This document shows, one piece after another, positions 39,338-48,565 of a DNA stretch of 64,000 nucleotides. The position numbers and the translations under genes are program-made. Below the pieces are notes generated by a model. The model saw only the letters and a program-made list of their open reading frames with translations, did not search any database and was not told the origin of the DNA. The number at the start of each line of letters is the position of its first letter. Position 1 is the first letter of the stretch. This stretch comes from Stappia indica (GTDB lineage Bacteria > Pseudomonadota > Alphaproteobacteria > Rhizobiales > Stappiaceae), in contig NZ_CP046908.1 of NCBI RefSeq assembly GCF_009789575.1, forward strand, positions 124,001-188,000. Reading direction: 5' to 3'.

Positions 39338-40033
39338 CTATCCCGCTTTCGTCTCATAGGCATGCTTGATCGCGGCGGCGAGGGTTTCCGGCTTCTCCGC
39401 ACCCATGACGATGAAGCGCTCGTCGATGATGAAGGCGGGGACGCCGGTGACGCCGATGCGGTGGGCCTGTTCGACGGCGGCGGTGATCTTGTTGCGGTCG
39501 GAATCCGTCGGCAGCAGCTCGGCGACGAGATCCGACATCATGCCGACATCTGCGGCGGCCGAGACCAGCGTCTGCGGGTCGCTGAGGTCCGCGCCTTCCA
39601 GGAAATAAAGGCGGAACAGGCGCTCGGCCATCTCGCTCTGCAGCCCGTCGGCGCGCGACCACAGCAGCAGGCGGTGGCAGTCCAGCGTGTTGGGCGAGGT
39701 GCGGATGCGCTCGAAAGCGAAGGGGATGCCTTCCTGCAGGCCGGCGGCGGCGATCTGTTCGTGCAGCGCATCGATGCGCGCCTGGCTGCCGAACTTCTCC
39801 ATCAGGTAGTGCTGGCGGTCCTTGCCCTGCGGCGGAATGGTCGCGTCCAGCTGGTAGGGCTGCCAGCGCAGGGCAACCGGAACGTCCGGCAGGCTCGCCA
39901 GCGCCTTTTCCAGCCGCCGCTTGCCGATATAGCACCAGGGGCAGACCACGTCGGAAATGACGTCGATGGGCATTGCGGCCTGATCGGGCGAGGCTGCCTG
40001 CTGCCTGTTTGCGGTATCCGTCTCGGCTGGCAT
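39338..40033 (-). CDS. DsbA-family oxidoreductase (FrnE-like)
   Basis: 231 residues from the ATG at 40033 (AAAGGA upstream). Thioredoxin-fold protein with the redox motif CPWC in ISDVVCPWCYIGKRR and the family segment SPNTLDCHRLLLWS; the C terminus has the cis-Pro loop GVTGVPAFIID. There is no signal peptide, so it is cytosolic, as for FrnE/2-hydroxychromene isomerase-like proteins. Role probably thiol-disulfide exchange under oxidative stress. An internal ATG at 39973 would give a shorter form. Confidence 0.88.
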   Translation of the reverse strand: MPAETDTANRQQAASPDQAAMPIDVISDVVCPWCYIGKRRLEKALASLPDVPVALRWQPYQLDATIPPQGKDRQHYLMEKFGSQARIDALHEQIAAAGLQEGIPFAFERIRTSPNTLDCHRLLLWSRADGLQSEMAERLFRLYFLEGADLSDPQTLVSAAADVGMMSDLVAELLPTDSDRNKITAAVEQAHRIGVTGVPAFIIDERFIVMGAEKPETLAAAIKHAYETKAG

Positions 40034-40078
40034 GGGCAGTCCTTTCAAGGGTTGCGCAAGAAGCGTGAAATGGGCGCG

Positions 40079-41263
40079 TCAGGCGAAGGCGGTGCTGGTG
40101 ACGATGGCGCCGATCCGCCGGCGGATGCGCTCCTGCGCCTCCGCATCCCGCAGCACGGCGATATCGCCCAGCCCCTCGACCGTAGCAACAAAATCCTCGT
40201 CGCGCGATGCGGCAAGCGTCGCCGAAAGGACGGGGTTGACAGAAGAAACGGCGAAAGGACCGTCGTTGGCGGCAAGGGAGGCGAGCGGCGGCGGCGCGAT
40301 ATGCGCCAGATTGAGGGTCAGCGGCTCCAACCCGCGCAAGGCCAGCGCGCCGCCCAGGGCCGCAAGATAGCGCTCGAACGCCGCCCGCGGCAGCGCCGGC
40401 AAACCCTTGCCCGAACGATGACGCGGGCGATAGCCGGCCAGCACCCGATCGGCAAGAGCCCGGCGCGCGCCGGCCCGCAACAGGCACAGGAGATGCCGGG
40501 CGAGGATCTGCGGCGCGACCGCGCGGGGCACGCAGTCGCTGGCGCCACTCGTCAGCAGGGCGGCAGCCTCCGCCTCGTCCGCGCACAGCGCCAGCACGGG
40601 CAGGGCGATATGGCGCGGATCGGCGCGAAGGCGGCCGAGAAGCTCGGCCGCGCGGGAGGCGGGCAGGTCGGCCACCATCAGCCGGGCAGGGGCGTCCTCC
40701 AGTGCGGCGAGCGCGGCCTCCGCCGTGAGGCAGCCTCGCAGGTCGAGCGCCGCAAGGTGGGCGCCGAGCGCCATGCCGATACGGGCACTGTCGCCGGCGA
40801 CCAGCACCGGAATGCCGCGGGAGAGGTCCTGGGTTGGGGCTGCTGTCGGCAAGGCGCCTGCGGCCAGAGGGCCGAAGGTAGCCCGGCGCAGCCGCGCTTC
40901 CTCCATCCGCCGCGCCTGGCGCACGGTCTCGGCCAGCCGCTCCAGCGCAAGCTCCGGCGGGCAGGCGGCAGACAGGGTCGCGTCCGGCAGGGCCGCCTCG
41001 TCGCTTTCGGGTGCGGAGACGGGATCGGTACACAGCACGACGCGCGGCACGTGCACGCCTTTGGCGCGCGCCTCCGGGAACCTGCAGGCGGTTTTGCCGG
41101 CAAGGCTCACCACCGCGTCGGGCAAGTGGGAGCCATGCTCGCCGGCCCATGAGATATCGGCGCGTTCGCCCCAGGCAAGGGCAAGACGCGCAAGCGGACC
41201 GTCCGGGCGCTGCGCGGGCCCGTCCAGCAGCACCGACAGGCGGCGGGCGGCCTCCCGGCTCAT
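40079..41263 (-). CDS. PleD-like response regulator with decayed domains
   Basis: 394 residues. The central part (~190-300), from GIPVLVAGDSARIGMALGAHL through VLALCADEAEAAALLTSGASDCVPR, reads as a receiver fold without a standard phospho-Asp site. The C-terminal ~100 residues follow a GGDEF domain (LEPLTLNLAHI, then SRDEDFVATVEG and AQERIRRRIGAIV), but the GGDEF signature is replaced by SRDEDF, so diguanylate cyclase activity is unlikely. The N-terminal third is another divergent receiver-like region. The start at 41263 overlaps the upstream gene by four bases (ATGA), implying coupled translation. Partner and function unknown. Confidence 0.6.
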   Translation of the reverse strand: MSREAARRLSVLLDGPAQRPDGPLARLALAWGERADISWAGEHGSHLPDAVVSLAGKTACRFPEARAKGVHVPRVVLCTDPVSAPESDEAALPDATLSAACPPELALERLAETVRQARRMEEARLRRATFGPLAAGALPTAAPTQDLSRGIPVLVAGDSARIGMALGAHLAALDLRGCLTAEAALAALEDAPARLMVADLPASRAAELLGRLRADPRHIALPVLALCADEAEAAALLTSGASDCVPRAVAPQILARHLLCLLRAGARRALADRVLAGYRPRHRSGKGLPALPRAAFERYLAALGGALALRGLEPLTLNLAHIAPPPLASLAANDGPFAVSSVNPVLSATLAASRDEDFVATVEGLGDIAVLRDAEAQERIRRRIGAIVTSTAFA

Positions 41264-42882
41264 GCGACCTGCGAGTGGCCGAAGCCGGCGCGGGTGGCCA
41301 GCGCCTCGCGGTCGACCTTGCCGGCCGCATTGCGCGGCAGGGCGGCGACGGGCAGCACCCGGTGCGGCACCTCGGCAAGGCTGGCGTGCTCGGCCTCCAG
41401 ATAGGCGTAGAAGCCCTCCACATCGAACAGCAGGCCGTTCTGCGGCACCAGGGCGGCATAGAGCCGGGCGCCGAGAATACCGTCTTCCACGAGGAAGGCG
41501 GCCGCCTCTCGGATGCCGGGGAAGGCGGCATAGAGCGCGTCCAGCGTCGGCAACGAACCGACGCCCGGCGCCATCTGCCCCGGAATGCCGAAGCCGGTGA
41601 TGCCGTGCTCGGTCTGGCGCAGCGGCAGCAAGGTGTCGACGAAGCCGGCCTTGTCGGTCGGCATGCGCACCTTGCAGGCGGGCCAGGCCGAATCCGGCAC
41701 CATGGCGCCGCGCACCTTCAGCGTCGCCGGGCTGACTTCGGTGTCGATGGCGATTTCCAGCAGCGCCGGCGCCTGCGGGGCGGAGGAGGGCGAGCCGACG
41801 CGCCCGCTCGGCAGCGGGCGGGGCAGGGCGCTGCCCTCGCGCATGCGGGCGACCATGGCGAATTCGTCGGCGATGTGCAGGTCGACCATCTCGCGGTTGC
41901 TGGCATGGGGGGCGGGTGCGGGCGAATGCGCCTGCCAGACCGGCACGATGCGGCAGTCGGGCCGCTCGATCCGCCGGTCGAGCGCCGGCACCAGGGCGCC
42001 GGGGCACAGCACGATGTCGGCCTTGACCGCATCCGCATGGGCGGCGAGCCGGCGCAGCGAGGCGGGATGGTGCAGATGCAGCGTGCCGCCCGACAGCAGC
42101 CAGGGCACCAGGCCGGCGCCGATGCCGGTCATGCCGGTGAGCGCGTAAGGGAGCAGGAAGCTCGGTGCCTGCGGCAGGGAGAGCTCGAGATAAGGCATCA
42201 GGCCGCAGGCGACCCACTGGTTGTGGCTGCGGGCGATGGGCAGCGGCTCGCCGCTGGTGGAGCGGGTCCAGGTCAGCGTCGCGACATGGTCGGCGGCGTT
42301 CTGGTCGCGGCGGATCGGCGCGGGCTCCATGTCCTCGGGCAGCTCGTTCAGGATCTGCTCCACCTCCATCAGGCCATCGGCGACATCGCGCCCCAGGCCG
42401 AAGACGAAGCGCAGCGCGAAGAGATCGGCAGCGGTGTCGCGCGCCTCCAGCCCGATGGAGCGCCCGCCGAAGCTCTCGCCGGCGACCAGCGCCTTGGCGC
42501 CGGCACGGGTCAGGGCCTCCAGCACGTTCTTCTGGCGCCAGTGCAGCGGCAGCGGCGCGACGACCAGCCCGGCGCGCAGGGCCGCCAGCAGGGCGATGAC
42601 CGCATCCACCGTGCCGGCGCTCTGCAGGCCGATGACGTTGTCGTGCTTCAGCCCGACGGCGGCGAAAAAGGCTGCCAGCCGGCTGATCTCCGCATCGGCC
42701 TCGGCATAGGTGAGGCGGCGCGGCACCTCGCGAAAGCCGCCTGCGGCCTCGTCCGGATCGCACAGGGCGAGCCGCTCGGGATGGGCGGCGGCCGTCTTGC
42801 GGAACAGCGCATCCAGCGTGACACGGCCCCAGATGCCGCTCTGCCGGTGTGCCTCGATTGTCTTCAGCGGGGTCAGGATCAT
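41260..42882 (-). CDS. ANL-superfamily (acyl-CoA synthetase-like) protein, degenerate motifs
   Basis: 540 residues with the overall shape of an AMP-forming acyl-CoA synthetase: LTYAEADAEISRLAAFF near residue 60, a TRSTSGEPLPIARSH segment where TSGTTGxPK is expected, and a C-terminal LPRNAAGKVDR with the catalytic Lys. The YGxTE and TGD motifs are poor or missing, so adenylation may be lost or altered. Start at 42882 (MILTPLKT). It is translationally coupled to the PleD-like gene and 19 bases after the solute-binding protein gene. Confidence 0.7.
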   Translation of the reverse strand: MILTPLKTIEAHRQSGIWGRVTLDALFRKTAAAHPERLALCDPDEAAGGFREVPRRLTYAEADAEISRLAAFFAAVGLKHDNVIGLQSAGTVDAVIALLAALRAGLVVAPLPLHWRQKNVLEALTRAGAKALVAGESFGGRSIGLEARDTAADLFALRFVFGLGRDVADGLMEVEQILNELPEDMEPAPIRRDQNAADHVATLTWTRSTSGEPLPIARSHNQWVACGLMPYLELSLPQAPSFLLPYALTGMTGIGAGLVPWLLSGGTLHLHHPASLRRLAAHADAVKADIVLCPGALVPALDRRIERPDCRIVPVWQAHSPAPAPHASNREMVDLHIADEFAMVARMREGSALPRPLPSGRVGSPSSAPQAPALLEIAIDTEVSPATLKVRGAMVPDSAWPACKVRMPTDKAGFVDTLLPLRQTEHGITGFGIPGQMAPGVGSLPTLDALYAAFPGIREAAAFLVEDGILGARLYAALVPQNGLLFDVEGFYAYLEAEHASLAEVPHRVLPVAALPRNAAGKVDREALATRAGFGHSQVA

Positions 42883-42901
42883 CTCGTCATTCCCAAGCCA
42901 C

Positions 42902-44755
42902 TCAGCGCCTTGCGGCGGCCGACCACCAGGTTTCGAAGCGCGGTCCGGTAATGGACTGTACCTCGGGGCGGCCGATCGCGGTCCAGCGCGCCACCCATTT
43001 TTCAGGAAGATGGAACAGGGGCACCACATAGGCACCCGAAATCAGCGCGCGGTCGAAGGCGCGCACGGCAGCGGTGAAGCCTTCCGCATCGCGTGCGGCC
43101 AGCATGGCATCGATCGTCGCATCGACCGCCGGGCTTTTCACCCCGGCGTAGTTGAACGAGCCGTCCTGCCCGGCCGCATCGCTGCCCCAGCGGTAGCGCT
43201 GCTCGTTGCCGGGAGAGAGCGAGACCAGCCAGGTATTCATCACCAGGTCGTAGTCGAAGGTCTGGCGACGGCGCTGGTACTGCGCGCTGTCGACGGACCG
43301 GATCCGCGCCTCGATGCCGATCAGCTTCAGCGCGCGCTGATAGGCCAACGCCAGGCGCTCCTGGTCCTGGGACGCGACGAGGATCTCGAAGGAAAGCGGC
43401 GCGCCGCCGGGGTCGCGCAGTGTGCCGCCATCGATGCGGTAGCCGGCCGCGCCGAGCTGTTCCACCGCCGCGCGCAGCACCTTGCGGTCGCGGCCCGATC
43501 CGTCGGCATGGGTCGGCTGCCAGGTGCCGGCAAGCACGTCCGGGGCGATCTCGTCCGCGAACGGGGCAAGCAGCGCGCGCTCCGCCTCGCTGGCCGGACG
43601 GCCGAGCGAGGAAAGGACGGAATTGTCGAAATAGCCGCCGGTGCGGGCAAAAAGGCCGTGATAGAGGGTGCGGTTCACCCATTCGAAATCGAACAGCATG
43701 GCCAGCGCCCGGCGCATCCGCACATCGGCGAAGACCGGCCGGCGGGTGTTGAAGACGAAGCCGTGCATGCCGGCCGGCGTGCCGAGGCGAAAACCCTCCT
43801 TGACCACCTTGCCCTCGGCCACCGCCGGGAAGTCGAGCGAGGTGGTCCAGCGCGCCGGGTCGGCCACGGGCAGCACCTGTACCAGCCCCTTCTTGAAGGC
43901 CTCGAACAGCGTGTTCTCGTCGCGATAATATTCGATGCTCACCTCATCGAAATTGTAGAGGCCGCGGCGGATCGGCAGATCCTTCGCCCAGTAGTCGGGA
44001 TCGCGGCGATAGACGATGCGGTTGCCCGGATCGACGCTGTCGATGACGTAGGGGCCGGAGCCGACCGGCGGCACCAGGGTGCTGCGATCGAAGCTCTCGG
44101 GGTCGATCGTATGCCTGGCAAAGATCGGCGACATGCCGACCAGCAGCGGCAGCTCGCGGTCGGTGCCGTCGGCGAAGGTGAAGCGGACGCTGCGCTCGCC
44201 GGTCTTCTCCATGGCGGTGATGCGGCTGTAGCGTGCGCGGAAATGCGGCCGCCCCTTGTCGCGCAGGATCTCGAAGGAGAAGATCACGTCTTCCACGGTG
44301 ACGGGCGTGCCGTCGGAGAAGCGGGCCCTTTCGTCGAGGCGGAACTCGATCCAGTCGCGCGCCTCGGGCATGCGCACCGATTCGGCGAGCAGTCCGTAGA
44401 GGGTGAAGGGCTCGTCGAGATTGCGCTCCAGCAGGCTCTCGATCACCAGCGCGCCGAAATCCGTGTCGCGGATGCCGCGTGCAGTGGTCGTGCCGCCCTG
44501 GACGATGAACTGGTTGAGGCTGTCGAAGGAGCCCTGGACGCCGTGGGTGATCGCGCCGCCGCGCGGTGCGTCCGGATCGGCATAGGGCAGGTGGGAGAAG
44601 TCGGCCGGCAGGGCCGGATCGCCATGCATGGCGATGCCGTGGCTCCACGGCACCTCGGCCTCTTGCGCTGCTGCGGCAACCGGCGCAAGCGCAAGCACGG
44701 CCGCGGCAAGCAGCTTCGCAAGGAAGAGAATCGGGACTGGTCGCATCTCGGTCAT
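42902..44755 (-). CDS. peptide-type ABC solute-binding protein (YejA-like)
   Basis: 617 residues with a signal peptide (hydrophobic LLAAAVLALAPVAAAAQ, cleavage near residue 30). SBP family 5: PRGGAITHGVQGSFDSLN, FSDGTPVTVEDVIFSFE and VPPVGSGPYVI are typical, and the length and GIAMHGDPALP opening fit YejA rather than OppA/DppA. It binds a peptide or similar ligand in the periplasm. No permease or ATPase gene is adjacent, so it must work with a transporter encoded elsewhere. First gene of a five-gene minus-strand run. Confidence 0.88.
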   Translation of the reverse strand: MTEMRPVPILFLAKLLAAAVLALAPVAAAAQEAEVPWSHGIAMHGDPALPADFSHLPYADPDAPRGGAITHGVQGSFDSLNQFIVQGGTTTARGIRDTDFGALVIESLLERNLDEPFTLYGLLAESVRMPEARDWIEFRLDERARFSDGTPVTVEDVIFSFEILRDKGRPHFRARYSRITAMEKTGERSVRFTFADGTDRELPLLVGMSPIFARHTIDPESFDRSTLVPPVGSGPYVIDSVDPGNRIVYRRDPDYWAKDLPIRRGLYNFDEVSIEYYRDENTLFEAFKKGLVQVLPVADPARWTTSLDFPAVAEGKVVKEGFRLGTPAGMHGFVFNTRRPVFADVRMRRALAMLFDFEWVNRTLYHGLFARTGGYFDNSVLSSLGRPASEAERALLAPFADEIAPDVLAGTWQPTHADGSGRDRKVLRAAVEQLGAAGYRIDGGTLRDPGGAPLSFEILVASQDQERLALAYQRALKLIGIEARIRSVDSAQYQRRRQTFDYDLVMNTWLVSLSPGNEQRYRWGSDAAGQDGSFNYAGVKSPAVDATIDAMLAARDAEGFTAAVRAFDRALISGAYVVPLFHLPEKWVARWTAIGRPEVQSITGPRFETWWSAAARR

Positions 44756-45094
44756 GGCGTTGAATCCTAGTGCCCAATCACTTTGTTATGGTTAACGCTG
44801 TCTCAACGACAGCCCTGCAGCGGCGCGTGACGGGGAGGGGCGAGAGACTGCGGCATTCTCGCAACAGCGTGGCGATCCCGCACGAATGAACGCCGGTAGC
44901 CGCCGCCATCTCGCCCGAGAAACTGGATATTCCCTGCGGCAGACTGTAAAGATGCGCCCGTGATCGCACGAGCCAAGGTCTTGCCGCATTCGTTGCGCAC
45001 AGGTTTGGCGAGCGAGGGACAGAATTTCCCGTTCGCGGCGACGACGCGCTTCGTGTCCGCCGTGGCGAAACAACGGACTTTAGGGACGCATTGC
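44756..45094. other. 339-base divergent intergenic region
   Basis: This lies between the solute-binding protein gene (minus) and ialB (plus) and must hold both promoters. No convincing gene, RNA or hairpin terminator was seen. A slightly A+T-rich patch occurs at 44760-44800. Confidence 0.4.
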
Positions 45095-45733
45095 ATGGCA
45101 GAAAGACTGAAGAACCACCTGGCTGGCCTGACCATCGCCGCTGCGGCGACCATGGCTTTCGCCGGCGGCGCCGCTGCGCAGACCCAGACGATTCAGCCGC
45201 CGGCGGACACGCCCTGGGTGAAGATCTGCAATACCGACCCGCAGTCCAACAAGGAAATCTGCGTCGTGACGCAGGAGCTGCGCACGGATACAGGCCAGTT
45301 TCTGGCGTCCGTGGCGGTGCGCGAGATCGGCGGCGAGGCCCGCAAGACCCTGCTGATGGCCGTGCCCCCCGGCATGCTGATCCAGCCGGGCCTGCGCGTG
45401 CAGGTCGACAGCGGCAAGCAGACCGAAGCCAAGTACGGCATCTGCTTCCCGAACGCTTGCTACTCGGAGCTCGTGATCGACGACGCCTTCATCACTTCGA
45501 TGAAGGCCGGCGGCAATCTTGTGCTGACCACGCTGAACCAGCAGGCCAAGCAGGTGCCGTTCCAGCTGACCCTGTCCGGCTTTACCAAGGTGTATGACGG
45601 CCCGGCGATCAACCCGGAAGAGCTTCAGCAGAAGCAGCAGCAGCTGCAGTCCGAACTGCAGAAGCGCGCCGAAGAGGCCCGCCAGCGGCTGATCGAAAAG
45701 CAGAAGGAAGTGACCGGCTCGGGCGCGAACTGA
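45095..45733 (+). CDS. invasion-associated locus B (IalB) family protein
   Basis: 212 residues. The signal peptide ends at GGAAAQTQT (about residue 29). The IalB domain follows: WVKICNTDPQSNKEICVVTQE, LLMAVPPGMLIQPGLRVQVD and KYGICFPNACYSE, with paired cysteines. The last ~35 residues (EELQQKQQQLQSELQKRAEEARQ) form a Gln/Glu-rich coiled coil not needed for the domain. Periplasmic or outer-membrane associated. The name comes from Bartonella; most alphaproteobacterial members have no link to invasion. Ends in a strong terminator. Confidence 0.9.
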   Translation: MAERLKNHLAGLTIAAAATMAFAGGAAAQTQTIQPPADTPWVKICNTDPQSNKEICVVTQELRTDTGQFLASVAVREIGGEARKTLLMAVPPGMLIQPGLRVQVDSGKQTEAKYGICFPNACYSELVIDDAFITSMKAGGNLVLTTLNQQAKQVPFQLTLSGFTKVYDGPAINPEELQQKQQQLQSELQKRAEEARQRLIEKQKEVTGSGAN

Positions 45734-45760
45734 TCCGGACTATCCAGCCTTCGATACGAC

Positions 45761-45790
45761 AACGCCGCGGCCCTGGCCGCGGCGTTTTTC
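45761..45790. terminator. ialB terminator, probably shared with hspQ
   Basis: AACGCCGCGGCC and GGCCGCGGCGTT pair with a minimal CT loop, followed by TTTC on the plus strand. It lies between two convergent genes. Confidence 0.85.
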
Positions 45791-45839
45791 GTTGTGGCAT
45801 CGGTCGGAACCGAATGGGGGAAGGCGAGGCTCGTCGCCC

Positions 45840-46163
45840 TCAGTGCAGGTCCACGTCGCGCGGGCGGTAGGTACCGTCGTCCTGCTGTTCGAAGATCTCG
45901 TCGACCTGGGGATGACGCACGGGCTCGCCGGTGTCGTCCGGAACCAGGTTCTGCTCCGAAACATAGGCGACGTATTCCGTCTCCGCATTCTCGGCGAGCA
46001 GGTGATAGAACGGCTGGTCGCGATCCGGGCGCACGTCTTCCGGAATCGCGTCCCACCACTCTTCGGTGTTGGAAAATGTCGGGTCGACGTCGAAGATGAC
46101 CCCCCGGAAGGGGTACACCCGGTGCCTGACGACCTGACCGATCATGAATTTCGCGGTGCGCAT
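45840..46163 (-). CDS. hspQ: heat shock protein HspQ
   Basis: 107-residue hemimethylated-DNA-binding/YccV-like domain. KFMIGQVVRHRVYPFRGVIFDVDP at residues 5-28 and RPDRDQPFYHLLAE are diagnostic. In E. coli HspQ is a Lon specificity enhancer and binds hemimethylated oriC DNA; the role here is inferred. Monocistronic, with a short upstream gap to the malyl-CoA lyase gene. Confidence 0.93.
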   Translation of the reverse strand: MRTAKFMIGQVVRHRVYPFRGVIFDVDPTFSNTEEWWDAIPEDVRPDRDQPFYHLLAENAETEYVAYVSEQNLVPDDTGEPVRHPQVDEIFEQQDDGTYRPRDVDLH

Positions 46164-46256
46164 CTGTTCAGGTTTCAGCCAGTTTGAGCGTAAGTCGGGA
46201 GGTTCTCCCTCGATTCAACATTAGCGCATACGCTCTGAACGGGCGGTTTACAAGTC

Positions 46257-46276
46257 GCGAGCCGCTGGCGGCTCGC
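46257..46276. repeat. hairpin downstream of the malyl-CoA lyase gene
   Basis: GCGAGCCGC and GCGGCTCGC form a 9-bp stem around TG between the lyase stop and hspQ. No T run is present on the minus strand. It may be a weak terminator or a structured 3' end. Confidence 0.5.
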
Positions 46277-46307
46277 ACTCTTCGTCCTTGTTCGCTCCTT
46301 CAGCCGC

Positions 46308-47351
46308 TCACAGACCGTAAAGATCGGCCATGGCCGGATCTTTCGCCGCGACGATACGGGCAAGATCGACGATCACCTTTGCCTGCTTCCAGGTGGCATC
46401 GTCCTGCATCTTGCCGTCGATCATCACGGCCCCGGTGCCGTCGGGCATCGCCTCCAGGATGCGCAGCGCGAAGGAGACCTCTGCCGGCTCTGGGCTGAAC
46501 ACGCGCTTGGCGATGTCGATCTGGCTCGGATGCAGCGACCAGGCGCCGACACAGCCCATCAGGAACGCGTTGCGGAACTGGGCCTCGCAGGCAGCCGCAT
46601 CGGAGAAGTCGCCGAACGGCCCGTAAAAGGCCTTGATGCCTGCCGACATGCAGGCATCCACCATCTTGGCGACGGTGTAGTGCCACAGGTCCTGCTGAAA
46701 GGCCGGACGCGGTGCGCCGGCATCGCCCGCATCGGCGAGAACCGTGTAATCCGGATGGCCGCCGCCGACCCGGGTGGTCTTCATGCCCCGCGAGGCGGCA
46801 AGATCGGCCGGCCCCAGGCTCATGCCGTGCATGCGCGGGCTGGCGGTGGCGATCGCCTCGACGTTCTTGACGCCCTCGGCGGTCTCCAGGATCGCGTGGA
46901 CGAGGATCGGCTTCGACACGCCGGCCCGCGCCTCCAGCTGCGCCAGCAACTGGTCGATATAGTGAATGTCCCAGGCGCCCTCGACCTTGGGCAGCATCAC
47001 GACGTCGAGCTTGTCGCCGATCTCCGTGACGATCTCGACCAGATCGTCCAGCATCCAGGGGCTGTTCAGGCAGTTGATGCGGGTCCACAGGCCCGTGCTG
47101 CCGAAATCGTTGTCCTGCGCCATGCGGATGAAGCCGCGGCGCGCGTCCGTCTTGGCGTCGGCGGGAATGGCATCCTCGAGATTGCCCAGCACCACGTCGA
47201 CCGAGCGGATCAGGTCCGGCACCTTGGCGCGCATCTTTTCCACATGCGGCGGCACGAAATGGATCATGCGCTCAAGGCGGACGGGCTGTTCGCGCAGCGG
47301 TGCCGGTGCGCCGATGGCCAGCGGCTGGTAGAAGGCGCGCGGTGTCTTCAT
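46308..47351 (-). CDS. mcl1: malyl-CoA/beta-methylmalyl-CoA lyase (HpcH/HpaI family)
   Basis: 347-residue CitE-like TIM-barrel lyase. [28 protein letters not shown] (metal Glu and Asp region), [18 protein letters not shown] and [21 protein letters not shown] match Mcl1-type lyases. It splits malyl-CoA to acetyl-CoA and glyoxylate and beta-methylmalyl-CoA to propionyl-CoA and glyoxylate. This fits an ethylmalonyl-CoA pathway, consistent with the phaC gene in the window. GGGGAGGACA precedes the start. Confidence 0.9.
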   Translation of the reverse strand: MKTPRAFYQPLAIGAPAPLREQPVRLERMIHFVPPHVEKMRAKVPDLIRSVDVVLGNLEDAIPADAKTDARRGFIRMAQDNDFGSTGLWTRINCLNSPWMLDDLVEIVTEIGDKLDVVMLPKVEGAWDIHYIDQLLAQLEARAGVSKPILVHAILETAEGVKNVEAIATASPRMHGMSLGPADLAASRGMKTTRVGGGHPDYTVLADAGDAGAPRPAFQQDLWHYTVAKMVDACMSAGIKAFYGPFGDFSDAAACEAQFRNAFLMGCVGAWSLHPSQIDIAKRVFSPEPAEVSFALRILEAMPDGTGAVMIDGKMQDDATWKQAKVIVDLARIVAAKDPAMADLYGL

Positions 47352-47493
47352 GGTGTTGTCCTCCCCGACGGTCCGCCTTGTTGCGGTTCCTCACCCGTTA
47401 TGTTGCGATGCATATAATGGCTTTCGCAACGCGGCACGCAAGCGGGACCTTCGGCGAACGGCGCGGAGAGGGAAGGTTGGGCGCTCAGGCCCC

Positions 47494-48411
47494 TTACAGC
47501 CACTTGCGCATGATCCACATCCACTGGGACGGGTTCTCGCGGATCCATTGCTCGAACAGGGCATGATAGCGCTGCGTTGCGACAAGGGCATCGGCCTTGC
47601 GGTCGCCGGTGCGCGGCATCTCGACGATACGCGCCTCGATGCGGAAGCGGTTGCCGGGCAGCCGGATGACGCGGCTTGCAACCAACGGCACGCCGGCGGC
47701 ACGCGCGATGGTGGCGGGATAGACGGTGGCCCAGGCGTCACGACCGAAAAAGGGAATCACCGCGCCGCGGCGGTCCTGCAGGTCGGCTAGCATCGCGGTG
47801 CGACCGCCGGAGCGGGCGATGGACAGCAGGCGGCGCGCCGTCTCGTGGCTCTTGGCGTAGAGGCCGCCGGGATAGATGCGGGCACGCAGGTCATAGACCA
47901 GCTTGTCGACCAGCGGATTCTTGATGGTCTGGTAGACGCCGACCGGCTGCCAGCCGGCAGCAAGCCCGCCCATCGCGGTGACCTCCCAATTGCCCGAATG
48001 CAGGGAAACGACGACGGCGCCGCTGTCTCCCACCGCGTCGCGCACGGCCTCCACATCGTATTCGAAGCGGTCGGGATCAGAGACGAGCCGGTCCAGCTGC
48101 AGCGTCTCGGCGGCGATCCGACCAAGATTTTCCCACATTCCCAGCAGGATGCGCCGATGCTCTTCGCGCGGCAGTTCCGGCATCGCCTTTGCCATATTGG
48201 CAAGCGCGCGCCGGTGCCGGCTGTTGAACCGGGCGAACAGACGCCAGGCCTTGCCCATTACGGCGGAGGCCGTATCCGGCGGCATCAGGCGCAGCAGCCA
48301 GAGCGCGAAGCTCAGCAGCGCCCATTCCAGCCGATAGCGCAATCCGCCGCGCTCGCCAGGCAGCTTGCCGGGCTGCGTGCCCGTTTCGCCGGGGGCATCG
48401 GTCTGCATCAT
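47494..48411 (-). CDS. LpxL/HtrB-family lipid A acyltransferase
   Basis: 305 residues of the lysophospholipid acyltransferase-like family. One N-terminal membrane anchor (ALLSFALWLLRLM) is followed by the HX4E motif in SLHSGNWEV and QDRRGAVIPFFGRDAW. It would add a secondary acyl chain to lipid A in the inner membrane. The chain specificity (LpxL, LpxM or the long-chain LpxXL branch) cannot be decided by eye. Stands alone between the lyase gene and an AEC transporter gene on the other strand. Confidence 0.85.
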   Translation of the reverse strand: MMQTDAPGETGTQPGKLPGERGGLRYRLEWALLSFALWLLRLMPPDTASAVMGKAWRLFARFNSRHRRALANMAKAMPELPREEHRRILLGMWENLGRIAAETLQLDRLVSDPDRFEYDVEAVRDAVGDSGAVVVSLHSGNWEVTAMGGLAAGWQPVGVYQTIKNPLVDKLVYDLRARIYPGGLYAKSHETARRLLSIARSGGRTAMLADLQDRRGAVIPFFGRDAWATVYPATIARAAGVPLVASRVIRLPGNRFRIEARIVEMPRTGDRKADALVATQRYHALFEQWIRENPSQWMWIMRKWL

Positions 48412-48565
48412 TGCCTGTCGCCGTCTCTACTCACTTATGCGGAGGGTCGTTGCCGTTGACCGGTTTGTGCGAACCCGTTAGGCCTGCGGTGATTAACCAA
48501 GCGGTCGAGGCTTGGCAACATGCTCCCTGTTTGGCGGGCGCCCCTCCCGTCCGCCGGAGGCCCTG

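Noticed and set aside
39354-41531. 725-codon minus-strand frame across the frnE-like, PleD-like and ANL genes
   Set aside because: Arg/Ala/Pro-rich translation of an alternative frame; the true proteins are in other frames and have family motifs.
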